Below are positions 15,570-23,572 of a stretch of 32,587 nt of DNA, piece by piece. Location: positions 9,617 through 42,203 of the forward strand of contig LDXN01000023.1 of assembly GCA_001443445.1 (NCBI GenBank). The letters run 5' to 3'. A model generated the notes under the pieces. It saw nothing but the letters and a program-made list of their open reading frames with translations. It ran no database searches and had not been told where the DNA came from. Source of the stretch: Candidatus Dadabacteria bacterium CSP1-2. Its GTDB lineage: Bacteria > Desulfobacterota_D > UBA1144 > Nemesobacterales > CSP1-2. The stretch's first letter is position 1; each line of letters begins with the position of its first letter. The position numbers were made by a program, and so were the translations under genes.

Positions 15570-15623
15570 AGTTGAGTTTATAATACAAAATAGAAATGTC
15601 ATAAGATCTAATCAATATATAGT

Positions 15624-15679
15624 GGGCAAATCTCTTGTTCGCTCTGTGATATATTTGCGCCGCCTCACAGAGTTCGCCC
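15624..15679. repeat. Imperfect inverted repeat
   Basis: GGGC (15624) pairs with GCCC (15676), and CTCTGTGA (15642-15649) pairs with TCACAGAG (15665-15672). It lies between the radical SAM gene and the Mog fragment, which converge. It could be a weak two-way terminator or a dispersed repeat. Confidence 0.4.
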
Positions 15680-15722
15680 AAAATGAACAATATCTATAAA
15701 TGAGCAATCACAAGGATTGTCC

Positions 15723-15875
15723 CTACAATTCACCCCCTTCGCCCTTTAAAATGTGGAACACATGAAGCACCCATGGAAACAATGCATCCATTGATTCTCT
15801 AACCCCTCTTGAGCTTCCCGGAAGATTTATAATGATCGTCTTACCTCTTACACCTGCAGTTTCTCTCGATAGCAT
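15723..15875 (-). pseudogene. mog: Molybdopterin adenylyltransferase (Mog/MoaB family), C-terminal fragment
   Basis: Fifty residues survive: MLSRETAGVRGKTIIINLPG followed by SSRGVRESMDALFPWVLHVFHIL. The AMLSR.vAGvRGkTLIiNLPGSpkaVrE block is diagnostic of the C-terminus of Mog/MoaB, which adenylylates molybdopterin in molybdenum-cofactor synthesis. The first ~110 residues, with the GGTG motif, are absent. Near 15876 the sequence changes to an unrelated gene read on the opposite strand. A short open frame to 15908 is just antisense of that gene. It is non-functional as it stands. Confidence 0.85.
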
Positions 15876-15878
15876 TGT

Positions 15879-16303
15879 ATAGCGCTTAACTCTTTGCTCT
15901 GTGAGCATGTTTTCCTTGCCGCTGCAGCAACAGATGCAGCCTTAGGCAGACGCAATACAGAGTTTCAGGCAGCAGCGGGAGCCCTTGATGCTAACTCAGT
16001 AGACCTTTCCAAAGCAATTGGATCTGTTTACGGTCCCGATGCTGAAAAGGCGTTTTTGCCCTTGTGGCGTAAACACATCGGGTTTTTTATCGATTACACA
16101 GTAGGTGTTGCTACAAAGGATAAGGCAAAGCAGGAAAAAGCGGTGTCCGATTTAGTACAATACCCCAAGGATTTCGGTGCCTTTATGCACTCTGCTAGCC
16201 CAGCCATTCCCGCAAACGTTGTGGGCTGACCTGGTTAAGACCCATGTTTTTACTCTAAAGGCAGTGGTTGATGCTCAAGCAGCTAAGAATTGGGCGCAGG
16301 CAG
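15879..16303 (+). pseudogene. Secreted helical protein fragment (unknown family), frameshifted
   Basis: The frame reads ALNSLLCEHVFLAAAATDAA, then ALDANSVDLSKAIGSVYG and FLPLWRKHIGFFIDYTVGVA up to SASPAIPANVV. It meets a stop at 16227 and continues one frame over as ADLVKTHVFTLKAVVDAQAAKNWAQAD. Dropping one G from the GGG at about 16215-16218 restores ANVVADLVKTH. I recall this helical type (ANSVDL, LWRxHIGFFxDYT) from secreted proteins of unknown role, but cannot name it. Both ends are cut: on the left it joins the Mog fragment in opposite orientation, and on the right a cupredoxin tail. No start codon or signal peptide remains. Confidence 0.75.
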
Positions 16304-16431
16304 ATTCCGATCTTTTTACAGAGGGGCAAACTTTCACCTTTAGCTTTGTAAAGCCAGGCACCTACCCCTATTTCTGTCAACGTCACAACTCGATGCGCGG
16401 AGAGATTAAAGTTGTACCCTCAACACCTTAA
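16304..16431 (+). pseudogene. Cupredoxin (plastocyanin/azurin-like) C-terminal fragment
   Basis: About 40 residues, SDLFTEGQTFTFSFVKPGTY then PYFCQRHNSMRGEIKVV, make up the last strands of a type 1 copper protein. They include the Cys-x2-His-x2-Met ligands in YFCQRHNSM. The first half, which supplies the other His ligand, is missing; the frame runs without a break into the preceding helical fragment at WAQAD|SDLF (about 16303). It is either a deletion join or, less likely, a natural fusion that skipped half a domain. Confidence 0.75.
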
Positions 16432-16461
16432 GATCAAGGCTTTATAAGTAAGTATTCAAAT

Positions 16462-16497
16462 ATTGTAGGCACAGACTTGTCTGTGCAACACTACAAT
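16462..16497. terminator. Strong two-part hairpin, probable bidirectional terminator
   Basis: The inner stem GCACAGAC-TT-GTCTGTGC is flanked by ATTGTAG ... CTACAAT with a four-base bulge on the right, giving 15 pairs in total. TTTT follows on the plus strand. It sits exactly between the convergent cupredoxin fragment and tonB. Confidence 0.65.
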
Positions 16498-16540
16498 TTT
16501 GACTGGGGTAATGTTATAAGGAAAGCCAAAAGCTACGATT

Positions 16541-17281
16541 TCAGCCACTCCTAAGTTGAAACTTAATCGGAACTTTAACCCAACTGGGGAATGGAACCTC
16601 GTTCCTTTTCCCAGGGATAAAAATCCAGTTTGTTACTGCTTCGATTGCGGATTTGTCAAGTATTTCGTGACCAGAGGACTGTTCGATTTCAATTTTACCT
16701 ACCTTACCATCCTCAAGCACCCATACCTTGAGAAGAACTGCCCCTTCGTATCCATTTCTTCTTGCGATCATTGGATACCTTGGCTTTGGGTTTATTTTAT
16801 AATCTGGGTAACCTACCTCAACAGCATGCCCTGAGCCATCGGTACCAAGCACAGGTAGTCCTTCATATCCTATTTGCGTTCCTTCCTTTAAAGACTCCGC
16901 GCTAGCCTTTGAAGTATTTGAAATCAGATGTGTCTGTTCTTTATTTGTGTAATCACTTTTATTAACTGTACTTGGTTCGATCATTAATTTAGAGTGTTGA
17001 ATAGAAGCCTCTCTCTTATTTGTAATTTCCTTTTCTTGATTTTTCCTTGTGATAGGTTTGATAACGGCATTCTCTAGTTTGGGTGCCACTTTTTGACTTG
17101 CTACAAAAATGTTACCACTCCCTGCCTTATGCTCTTTGGAGGCACCAATTACACCAAAACCTATTAATTGCGCGTTGGTAACGATAACCTCTGGCCGCCA
17201 CACAAAAACAAAGATAGAGAAAGCTAAAAGGTGTATGATTACTGAAGCAATAACAAATATTCTAAGACGAGCATGAGACAT
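16541..17281 (-). CDS. tonB: TonB-family energy-transducing protein
   Basis: A protein of about 246 residues. A short basic cytoplasmic start is followed by one membrane anchor (about residues 5-28, IFVIASVIIHLLAFSIFVFVW). A long lysine/threonine-rich periplasmic linker follows. The TonB C-terminal domain (about 160-246) contains PRYPMIARRNGYEGAVLLKV, then VLEDGKVGKIEIEQSSGHEI, then LDKSAIEAVTNWIFIPGKR. It should couple inner-membrane proton motive force to outer-membrane receptors with ExbB/ExbD, none of which are in the window. The linker lacks the classic Pro-Glu/Pro-Lys repeats. The ATG at 17279-17281 is preferred; a GTG at 17291-17293 would add four residues. Confidence 0.87.
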   Translation of the reverse strand: MSHARLRIFVIASVIIHLLAFSIFVFVWRPEVIVTNAQLIGFGVIGASKEHKAGSGNIFVASQKVAPKLENAVIKPITRKNQEKEITNKREASIQHSKLMIEPSTVNKSDYTNKEQTHLISNTSKASAESLKEGTQIGYEGLPVLGTDGSGHAVEVGYPDYKINPKPRYPMIARRNGYEGAVLLKVWVLEDGKVGKIEIEQSSGHEILDKSAIEAVTNWIFIPGKRNEVPFPSWVKVPIKFQLRSG

Positions 17282-17321
17282 AAAAACATCCACAGCTAAA
17301 CAGAGTTTATTTCTAATAATT

Positions 17322-19151
17322 CTAATTAATTTTATCCTTTCTTGACCCTGGTATAATATTTAATTTAATCCGTTTGCCTTCCCTTAATATAACAATCTCG
17401 GTTGGAACTTCTGCCTCTGCCTCGCCTAAAGCGTATACGTAGTCATATATGTTATTTATAGATTTACCTCCAAATTCTACTATAGTGTCTCTACCCTTTA
17501 GGCCCGCTTTATCAGCAGGGCTCCCTTCTTTTACACCCATAAGTGTTACCCCCTCTGCTTCCTCAGAGTAATCTGGTATTGTTCCAACATAGACATTAAA
17601 TTGAGAGGGTGCTCTTTCTTCCTCTTTAGCCTTAGAGAACGCTATCTTAGTCGATGTTTCATTCAGCTCACCGATTAAATCTGAAATAAGCAAAAGAATC
17701 TTTTTCTCTCCTTCTGAGTTTATCTTTTGCCAATCGTCATCAGGAGCGTGGTAGTCTTCATGCACTCCAGTAAAAAAATGAAGCACAGGGATGTCGTTAG
17801 CATAAAATACGGTTTGGTCACTTGTAGCAAAACCGGAGTCCTTCGTTTGTACCGCTAAACCAAGGTTAGAATTAAAAGATTCAAGAAGAGGTTTCCACTC
17901 AGGGGATGAACCAGCTCCAAAAACTGTTAGTTTATCGTCTCTTAGTCTACCAATCATATCCATATTAATCATCGCTACAGTATTAACCAATGGTGCTTTG
18001 GGGTGTTTGACATAGTAAGAAGAACCGAGAAGCCCCAACTCCTCAGCCGAAAAGGCAATAAAAAGAAGACTCCTTTTAAGAGAAGCCCTTTGGTTGGAAA
18101 AATACTCGGCTAGTTCTATAAGCCCTGCAATACCTGAAGCGTTATCATCCGCACCGTTGTGAACCTTATTCTTATCTGTTTTATCGTCTCCTCTTGATAC
18201 TCCGTCACCCAAACCTATGTGGTCATAATGAGCTCCAATGATTATCACCTGACCTTTGAGTGATTGATCAGAACCCTCGATGTAACCTACAACGTTTGCA
18301 GTAGGGCTTTTTTCACGGATAAGTTCGGTACGAATCTGGGCTTCAGTTTCAGGAATAATAAAGGAAGAAGGTTTCTTATCACCTAGCTTCTGTTCCAAGG
18401 TTTTCATATCCTTGCCAGCGGTCTTCAAAACCTCTTGAGCTATTTCTCTTTTTAGAATTATTGCATGAACACCGGAATCGGTAAAAGAACCATCGAATCT
18501 TATGCCACCCAAACCCTCTTCTTCCTTCTGAGAAAGAGGTGTTGTGAATATTATCCCTTTTGCCCCTTTCTCCCCTGCGTTAATAGCCTTATAGCGAAGC
18601 GATGCATACTTATAGAAAGGACTTTTACGATTATTCCCTTCTGGTGTATAACGTAAGACTAAAACGATTTTATCTTTTACATCTATCCCTGCGTAATCAT
18701 CGTAGTTTAGCTGCTTCGAGCTTATTCCATACCCTGCGAACACCAACCCACCCCTAAGTTCTCCATCGCTTGAAAAACTTATAGGTAGAAAATCTTTGCC
18801 AACTTGAAGATCCAACTTTCGTTCCCCTATATCAACGGTCATTGAGTTAGAGTCCCCGAGTTTTACTCCTGAGGTGAAAGAAAAATTTTGGAAATACGTT
18901 CCGTCACCTCCAAGGGGTATAAGGCCTGCTTTCTTAAAATGAAATGCAATATACTCAGCGGCTTTTTCACACCCCTCAGTCCCGGCTTTTCTTCCTTGAA
19001 GCTGATCTGAAGCTAAGTAGCGGATATGTTCGATGATCTCTTCGGCTGTAATATCATCATTCTCAGCCCAACTGATTACTGAAAAAACAAAGAGAAGAGT
19101 TAAGATTAAAGGTGTAAAAAAGGAAATTAAAAACTTACTACCCTTCGACAT
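17322..19151 (-). CDS. Secreted M28-family zinc aminopeptidase with PDZ domain
   Basis: A 609-residue protein. The signal peptide is about residues 5-28 (FLISFFTPLILTLLFVFSVI). A PA-type insert (about 130-250, IVLVLRYTP; GAKGIIFTTP) interrupts the region before the peptidase core. The di-zinc residues of M28 are seen in GAHYDHIGLG, NGADDNASG, AFSAEELGLLGS, INMDMIGR and HEDYHAPDDDW. A PDZ domain (about 515-600, LMGVKEGSPADKAGL; ILREGKRI) closes the protein. It should remove N-terminal residues from peptides in the periplasm or outside. The ATG at 19149-19151 is chosen over a TTG seven codons upstream. tonB follows 40 bases downstream on the same strand. Confidence 0.92.
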   Translation of the reverse strand: MSKGSKFLISFFTPLILTLLFVFSVISWAENDDITAEEIIEHIRYLASDQLQGRKAGTEGCEKAAEYIAFHFKKAGLIPLGGDGTYFQNFSFTSGVKLGDSNSMTVDIGERKLDLQVGKDFLPISFSSDGELRGGLVFAGYGISSKQLNYDDYAGIDVKDKIVLVLRYTPEGNNRKSPFYKYASLRYKAINAGEKGAKGIIFTTPLSQKEEEGLGGIRFDGSFTDSGVHAIILKREIAQEVLKTAGKDMKTLEQKLGDKKPSSFIIPETEAQIRTELIREKSPTANVVGYIEGSDQSLKGQVIIIGAHYDHIGLGDGVSRGDDKTDKNKVHNGADDNASGIAGLIELAEYFSNQRASLKRSLLFIAFSAEELGLLGSSYYVKHPKAPLVNTVAMINMDMIGRLRDDKLTVFGAGSSPEWKPLLESFNSNLGLAVQTKDSGFATSDQTVFYANDIPVLHFFTGVHEDYHAPDDDWQKINSEGEKKILLLISDLIGELNETSTKIAFSKAKEEERAPSQFNVYVGTIPDYSEEAEGVTLMGVKEGSPADKAGLKGRDTIVEFGGKSINNIYDYVYALGEAEAEVPTEIVILREGKRIKLNIIPGSRKDKIN

Positions 19152-19247
19152 AGCAACAAAATAATAACACAAAAGATTTGAATTGCTCGAATTAATAAAG
19201 GAGGGGCGTCACCTTTTAAATGCGTCAATCTTTCATCCCCATCCTAG

Positions 19248-19270
19248 CCTTCCCCTTCAAAAGGGAAGGG
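19248..19270. repeat. CCTTCCC/GGGAAGG hairpin repeat
   Basis: CCTTCCCCTT-CAA-AAGGGAAGG pairs with one bulged C. It resembles common dispersed CCTTCCCCTT elements. It lies in the 277-bp gap between nicO and the M28 peptidase. Confidence 0.5.
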
Positions 19271-19271
19271 A

Positions 19272-19321
19272 AAAGTGTAACCTATGTACTCGGATTAAAG
19301 TGTAACCTAGGTCCCCGTTCG
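19272..19321. repeat. 25-bp direct repeat resembling an insertion-sequence end
   Basis: AAAGTGTAACCTATGTACTC and AAAGTGTAACCTAGGTCCCC start consecutive 25-bp units (19272 and 19297). Tandem AAGTGT.ACCTATGT..C.G blocks are, as I recall, typical of the ends of IS3/IS481-type elements. No transposase remains, so this would be a scar. Confidence 0.45.
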
Positions 19322-19428
19322 CAAATGCAGCAGACAATCTATGCTTCTCTCATATTCATAATTTTTCAGGGAATTCAATTATAAAACTTTTTTATACGAT
19401 GAGAAAGTAGAGACAGCAGTTATGGTTT

Positions 19429-20193
19429 CTATAGAAAGAGACCTTGCATAAAACCTATCTCCCAGCCAAGAAAGATACCAAATGCAATACTCGAAATCCC
19501 AGCTAGGACTTTTATCCCCTGATTTATAATAGCAAACTTATTAGCAGTGAAAACAAAAGGAAGCCCTATTAATGAACTCATTAAAAGCATTCCACCAATC
19601 GAGCCTACCCCGAAAACAACTATATAGAGAAGCCCGGTTAGGGGAGAAGGAATAGTCGTAAGAACTAAAAGCATAAGTGCTGCGCTTCCCGCGACACCAT
19701 GAACGAGTCCTACAAGAAACGGTTTACTTCCAAACCTAATCAAATGAATATGCTCATGAGCTCTCTCTTTACCCTCTTCATGAAGGTGTATATGCGCGTG
19801 CATGAGTCCGTCGGGATCTGGGGTAGTGATTGAGAGGGAGGGTAGTTGGGGAACCGCATGCTCATGTGCGTGTATATGTATTTTTCTTCCTCTAAAGAAC
19901 GTCCAGATAATATTTACGCCCAAGAAAACAAGCATCATCGCAACCCCAAACTCCATTAGAAGGGCGAGCTTAGGTGGAATAACGAGTCTTAAAAGAATCA
20001 CTAAAAGCCCAATGAGAAACAGGGATACGGTGTGTCCTAGCCCCCAGAATGTACCGATTAGAGAAGATTTAGAAATGCTCTTATGTTCACTTACGATTGT
20101 TGATACAGCAACGATATGGTCCGCATCAAGTGCATGTTTTAAACCGAGAATAAATCCTAATCCAAGAGTGGCAATTAGTGTAGGTGATGTCAT
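19429..20193 (-). CDS. NicO/UreH-type nickel/cobalt transporter
   Basis: A 254-residue polytopic inner-membrane protein with about six spans. The first helix carries the metal-selectivity motif HALDADHI (HxxxxDH) found in NiCoT and NicO permeases, with GLGHTVSLF in the second and GLVHGVAGSAAL later. A histidine-rich cytoplasmic loop (about residues 105-150) provides at least ten His, as expected for Ni/Co binding. AGGAGG is seven bases before the ATG. No urease, hydrogenase or cobalamin genes lie nearby, so the cargo (Ni or Co) is undecided. I saw no NikR box or cobalamin riboswitch in the 318-bp upstream gap. Confidence 0.87.
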   Translation of the reverse strand: MTSPTLIATLGLGFILGLKHALDADHIVAVSTIVSEHKSISKSSLIGTFWGLGHTVSLFLIGLLVILLRLVIPPKLALLMEFGVAMMLVFLGVNIIWTFFRGRKIHIHAHEHAVPQLPSLSITTPDPDGLMHAHIHLHEEGKERAHEHIHLIRFGSKPFLVGLVHGVAGSAALMLLVLTTIPSPLTGLLYIVVFGVGSIGGMLLMSSLIGLPFVFTANKFAIINQGIKVLAGISSIAFGIFLGWEIGFMQGLFL

Positions 20194-20511
20194 GATTCTA
20201 TCCTCCTTTGTAACTATTTATCCACTAATGAACAAGCTCCAAATACCAAATGTTTGGAATGTAGAAAGTGAAAATTGTTTGAAATTTGGGATTTGGGATT
20301 TGTATTTTGATTCATGGTTGAATAGTTGCCATCATAATATTTCCCCTATTATATCTCCGGAGTCTATTTGTATAATACCTCCGCTTACAAGAGACTGTAT
20401 ATTTGTTTTTTCTTTAACAATCTGATATGTTTTCCGCTTGGTAAAAATAAGACTTTCCTTTGATGCCGTAACACTTTATGTAATACTATTGATTCGGAGA
20501 TAAGAAAAACT
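20194..20511. other. Gene-free gap between nicO and the sigma factor
   Basis: Divergent intergenic region. It contains a short GGGATTT tandem (about 20290-20303) and TATAATAC at 20371-20378, which lacks a good -35. No riboswitch, terminator or small gene could be supported. It must hold the two divergent promoters. Confidence 0.4.
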
Positions 20512-21162
20512 GTGATATCAAGAAGTCACAAAAGGCAGAGTAAGTCCTTAAGTGGAAAGGGTCAGCTTTCAGGAGAGGATGAGAGGTTGCTTATCCAGAG
20601 GGTTAAGGCTGGTGATCAAAAGGCATTTGAAGCAATTTTCAACCATTATGTAAGCAGGGTCTACCGCCAGGCGTTCAAGTTTGTAGGAAATGAAGCGGAT
20701 GCAGAAGATGTAGTTCAAGAGGTCTTCCTTTTGGTATATAGGAAGGCTAATTCATTCCTAGGTAAATCAGAGTTCTCCACCTGGCTCTACCGCCTTACAG
20801 CGAACGCTGCTCTTACCAAGCTCCGTCAACGTAAGAAGGAGAAAGAGGTCTCACTAGACGAATATATGCCTAAGTTTAGAAAGGACGGTCATCACCTAGT
20901 TAGGCCAGTAGTTGATTGGACTCAAGATATTTATAAACACGTAGCTATGAAGGAGTTCCACCAAATCATCCAACAAGCTATGGATCAACTTTCTCCGATG
21001 GACAAGGCTGTTGTAGTGATGAGCGATATGGAAGAAATGTCTAACCCTGAGATTAGCAATAACCTAGGGATCACCGTCCAGGCGGTCAAGGCCAGGCTCC
21101 ATCGAGCTAGATTATTTTTGCGTGGAAGGTTAACAAACCATCTTGGGTATTCACCGACTTAG
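20512..21162 (+). CDS. RNA polymerase sigma factor, ECF subfamily (RpoE-like)
   Basis: A 216-residue sigma factor with regions 2 and 4 only. Region 2 (about residues 30-100) contains QKAFEAIFNHYVSRVYRQAF, then DAEDVVQEVFLLVYRKANSF and STWLYRLTANAALTKLRQRK. Region 4 (about 150-210) contains MDQLSPMDKAVVVMSDMEEM, then SNPEISNNLGITVQAVKARL and HRAR. It directs polymerase to its own promoter set under an anti-sigma. The start is GTG with GGAGA eleven bases upstream; there is no alternative ATG before region 2. The zinc-finger gene 92 bp downstream is its probable anti-sigma. Confidence 0.93.
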   Translation: MISRSHKRQSKSLSGKGQLSGEDERLLIQRVKAGDQKAFEAIFNHYVSRVYRQAFKFVGNEADAEDVVQEVFLLVYRKANSFLGKSEFSTWLYRLTANAALTKLRQRKKEKEVSLDEYMPKFRKDGHHLVRPVVDWTQDIYKHVAMKEFHQIIQQAMDQLSPMDKAVVVMSDMEEMSNPEISNNLGITVQAVKARLHRARLFLRGRLTNHLGYSPT

Positions 21163-21253
21163 GGGGTTTAAAGCTGAATCAGGGTTACTATTTTGAATCC
21201 AAGTTATTAGTTACAACGTCCAATAATTGTTTTGGAGATTAGGTAATAAATCT

Positions 21254-21526
21254 ATGGCAAAGAAGGCTCAAGTTGGGCGAGTAAACTCTAAGAAAGTTGA
21301 CACCTGTAAACAGGCGACCTCTTTGATTTTAGACCATCTTACTGGTGAGTTAGACTCTAAAACGGCGCGGTTATTTGAGGAGCATTTAATGATATGCCCG
21401 GATTGTGTAGCCTTTTTAAACTCATACAAAGAGACAATCAAGTTTACCCGATCATTAAGCTACGAGGATATCCCTTCTGAGATGAAGAAGCGGATTAGAC
21501 GATTCTTAAGAGACAATATTGGGTGA
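21254..21526 (+). CDS. Soluble zinc-finger (ZAS) anti-sigma factor
   Basis: A 90-residue protein. The zf-HC2 anti-sigma motif is complete: an upstream Cys in DTCKQ and H-x3-C-x2-C in EEHLMICPDC. The ATG at 21254 follows TAGGT/GGAG (21233-21244); a TTG nine codons upstream is less likely. There is no membrane segment, so unlike many RsiW/RseA-type partners this protein is cytosolic and probably senses an internal signal such as thiol oxidation or metal at the zinc site. It directly follows the ECF sigma gene, which supports the pairing. Confidence 0.88.
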   Translation: MAKKAQVGRVNSKKVDTCKQATSLILDHLTGELDSKTARLFEEHLMICPDCVAFLNSYKETIKFTRSLSYEDIPSEMKKRIRRFLRDNIG

Positions 21527-21674
21527 TTTCCTGATAAAATTTTCTCCCCCACACCCTTTGTAGACTCCGCGCATAACTTTATTGAAACCCTTTTGTTCCT
21601 CAGGCGTCTAAATAAACAGAAGTGACACTCAACCAAAGGCTGTAAATATTGCTAAAAAAGCTGAGGAGGCAATT

Positions 21675-22136
21675 ATGTATAAAATTCTAATTCCGACTTT
21701 ACTTTTACCTTTAGCGTTTTCATTTATTCAAACACCAGTCAATGCTGCAACTAACCTAAAACTAAATCCAAACCTAGACTACTCAAGCGACTCAAACGAT
21801 GGATCCCTAATTACTGGAGATAATATTACCGATGGTACGATCCAGCAGGGAAAATCAGCATACATTATCTTCTATCACCATGAATGCTATGACTCCAAGC
21901 GACAGGCGAAAAGAACAGTTGAACTGTATGAGAAATACGAGGGGAATATAGGTTTCATAATTGTTGATTTGGATTCAAAAATATCCGATGAGCAAAATGA
22001 GTTAAGAGAGCGTTTCTATCCAAATTATATACCACATGTCACTATAATTGGTGCAAACGGAAGTGTACTTTATAATAGAAGTGGTGAAATAGGAAATGAT
22101 TTACTTTCATCAATTTTAGATAAAGCTTTGATGTAA
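21675..22136 (+). CDS. Exported thioredoxin-fold protein with a single cysteine
   Basis: A 153-residue protein with a signal peptide (residues 1-24, ending VNAA) and AGGAGG seven bases before the ATG. From residue 55 it has a thioredoxin fold: SAYIIFYHHECYDS, GFIIVDLDS, a likely cis-proline in NYIPHVTII, and DLLSSILDKAL. The active site is C71-Y-D-S, so the second cysteine of CxxC is a serine and C71 is the only cysteine in the protein. It cannot cycle as an ordinary disulfide reductase; a mixed-disulfide, peroxide-sensing or glutaredoxin-like role is possible. The Msr fusion follows 75 bp downstream and could share its transcript. Confidence 0.8.
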   Translation: MYKILIPTLLLPLAFSFIQTPVNAATNLKLNPNLDYSSDSNDGSLITGDNITDGTIQQGKSAYIIFYHHECYDSKRQAKRTVELYEKYEGNIGFIIVDLDSKISDEQNELRERFYPNYIPHVTIIGANGSVLYNRSGEIGNDLLSSILDKALM

Positions 22137-22211
22137 AACGAGAAGCAAATCCCTTAATAACGAATGTATTTAAAGGTGTTTAATACAATTTTATAATAAA
22201 GGAGGTAAAAT

Positions 22212-23294
22212 ATGTTAAAGATTATTATATTATTTTCATTTCTTTTGTTGCTAATAATGCAGACCAGGATATACGCAGATACAAAAACTGAAAAAGCTAC
22301 ATTTGCCGGGGGCTGCTTCTGGTGTATGGAAACACCTTTTGAAAAGTTAGATGGTGTAACCGAAGTAATATCAGGTTATACAGGTGGCAAGAAAGTGAAC
22401 CCAACATATGAAGAGGTATCATATGGAGGAACCGGTCATCTAGAATCTGTTCAAATCATATATGACCCATCTAAAATTACCTACTCCGAGCTTCTTGATG
22501 TGTTTTGGAAACAAATAGACCCTACCGATCCAAACGGTCAGTTTGTTGACAGAGGTTCACAATATAGATCAGCTATTTTCTATCATAATGATGAACAAAA
22601 AGGTTTCGCGGAGAAATCAAAGGAAGAACTGGATAAATCCGGGAAATTTAGAAAACCGGTCGTGACAGAGATTATTCTGGCTTCGGCGTTTTATAAAGCA
22701 GAGGAATATCATCAAGACTACTATAAAAAGAACCCAATAAGATATAAGTTCTATAGGTACAACTCAGGTCGCGATCAATACTTAAAAAAGATATGGGGGG
22801 ATGAAATGCAAAAAAAGGTTTCAAAAAACAATAATGAAAAATATAAGAAACCATCCAAAGAAGAGCTTCAAAAAAAACTAACACCTCTACAATATAAGGT
22901 TACCCAGGAAGAAGGTACAGAAAGACCCTTTGCTAACGAATATTGGGATAACCACAGAGATGGGATCTATGTTGATATAGTTTCTGGAGAACCTCTTTTT
23001 AGTTCGCTTGACAAATTCGATTCTAGAACTGGTTGGCCAAGCTTTACTACGCCACTTGTGGAAGAAAATATTATTGAAAAAGAAGATAGAACCTTTTTTA
23101 CGGTAAGAACAGAAGTAAGAAGTAAAAATGCTGATTCCCACCTTGGACATGTTTTTGACGATGGACCTAAACCAACTGGCTTACGTTATTGTATGAATTC
23201 TGCTTCTCTTCGTTTTATTCCAAAGGAGGATTTAGAAAAAGAAGGATATGGTCAATATGTGAAGCTCTTTGAGAATAAAACAAGTAAGGAATAA
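22212..23294 (+). CDS. msrAB: Exported MsrA-MsrB fusion, peptide methionine sulfoxide reductase
   Basis: A 360-residue protein. A signal segment (residues 2-22, ending RIYA) predicts export. MsrA (about 26-180) has the GCFWC motif with catalytic C35 and C38. MsrB (about 220-350) has [43 protein letters not shown] with catalytic C327, and SASLRFIP. It repairs both S- and R-methionine sulfoxide in envelope proteins. The usual MsrB zinc cysteines are absent, and only three cysteines exist in total, so MsrB has no obvious resolving cysteine. AAAGGAGGT precedes the ATG. The one-Cys thioredoxin-like neighbour may belong to its electron path, which is an inference. Confidence 0.95.
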   Translation: MLKIIILFSFLLLLIMQTRIYADTKTEKATFAGGCFWCMETPFEKLDGVTEVISGYTGGKKVNPTYEEVSYGGTGHLESVQIIYDPSKITYSELLDVFWKQIDPTDPNGQFVDRGSQYRSAIFYHNDEQKGFAEKSKEELDKSGKFRKPVVTEIILASAFYKAEEYHQDYYKKNPIRYKFYRYNSGRDQYLKKIWGDEMQKKVSKNNNEKYKKPSKEELQKKLTPLQYKVTQEEGTERPFANEYWDNHRDGIYVDIVSGEPLFSSLDKFDSRTGWPSFTTPLVEENIIEKEDRTFFTVRTEVRSKNADSHLGHVFDDGPKPTGLRYCMNSASLRFIPKEDLEKEGYGQYVKLFENKTSKE

Positions 23295-23572
23295 TGTAAT
23301 TAGCCTTGTAAATCCTCAAAATTTGAGTTTTATCTTGTGTTTTGTTATACTTTTAGTTAGTAATACAGTCTAATCTCTATAGAATTATGACAAGTAACGG
23401 ATTAAAAAAAATATAAGGGGTTTGGGAAAAAGAAACATTTCATACCTTTATTACTACCTTGTAAACCAAGTATGCACTTTACTTCTACACCCTTTCCATT
23501 CTTTCATAATAATCCAAAAGAAAGAGATGTTTTTTTTAAAATCAAATTAACAGGAGGGACTCTAGAAACTAT

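Noticed and set aside
15876-15908. Extension of the Mog fragment to an ATG at 15908
   Set aside because: These codons are antisense to the conserved LLCEHVFLAA of the helical fragment and do not match Mog family sequence.
19802-20425. 207-codon plus-strand frame
   Set aside because: Antisense of the NicO transporter continuing into the intergenic gap; unlikely composition and no family resemblance.
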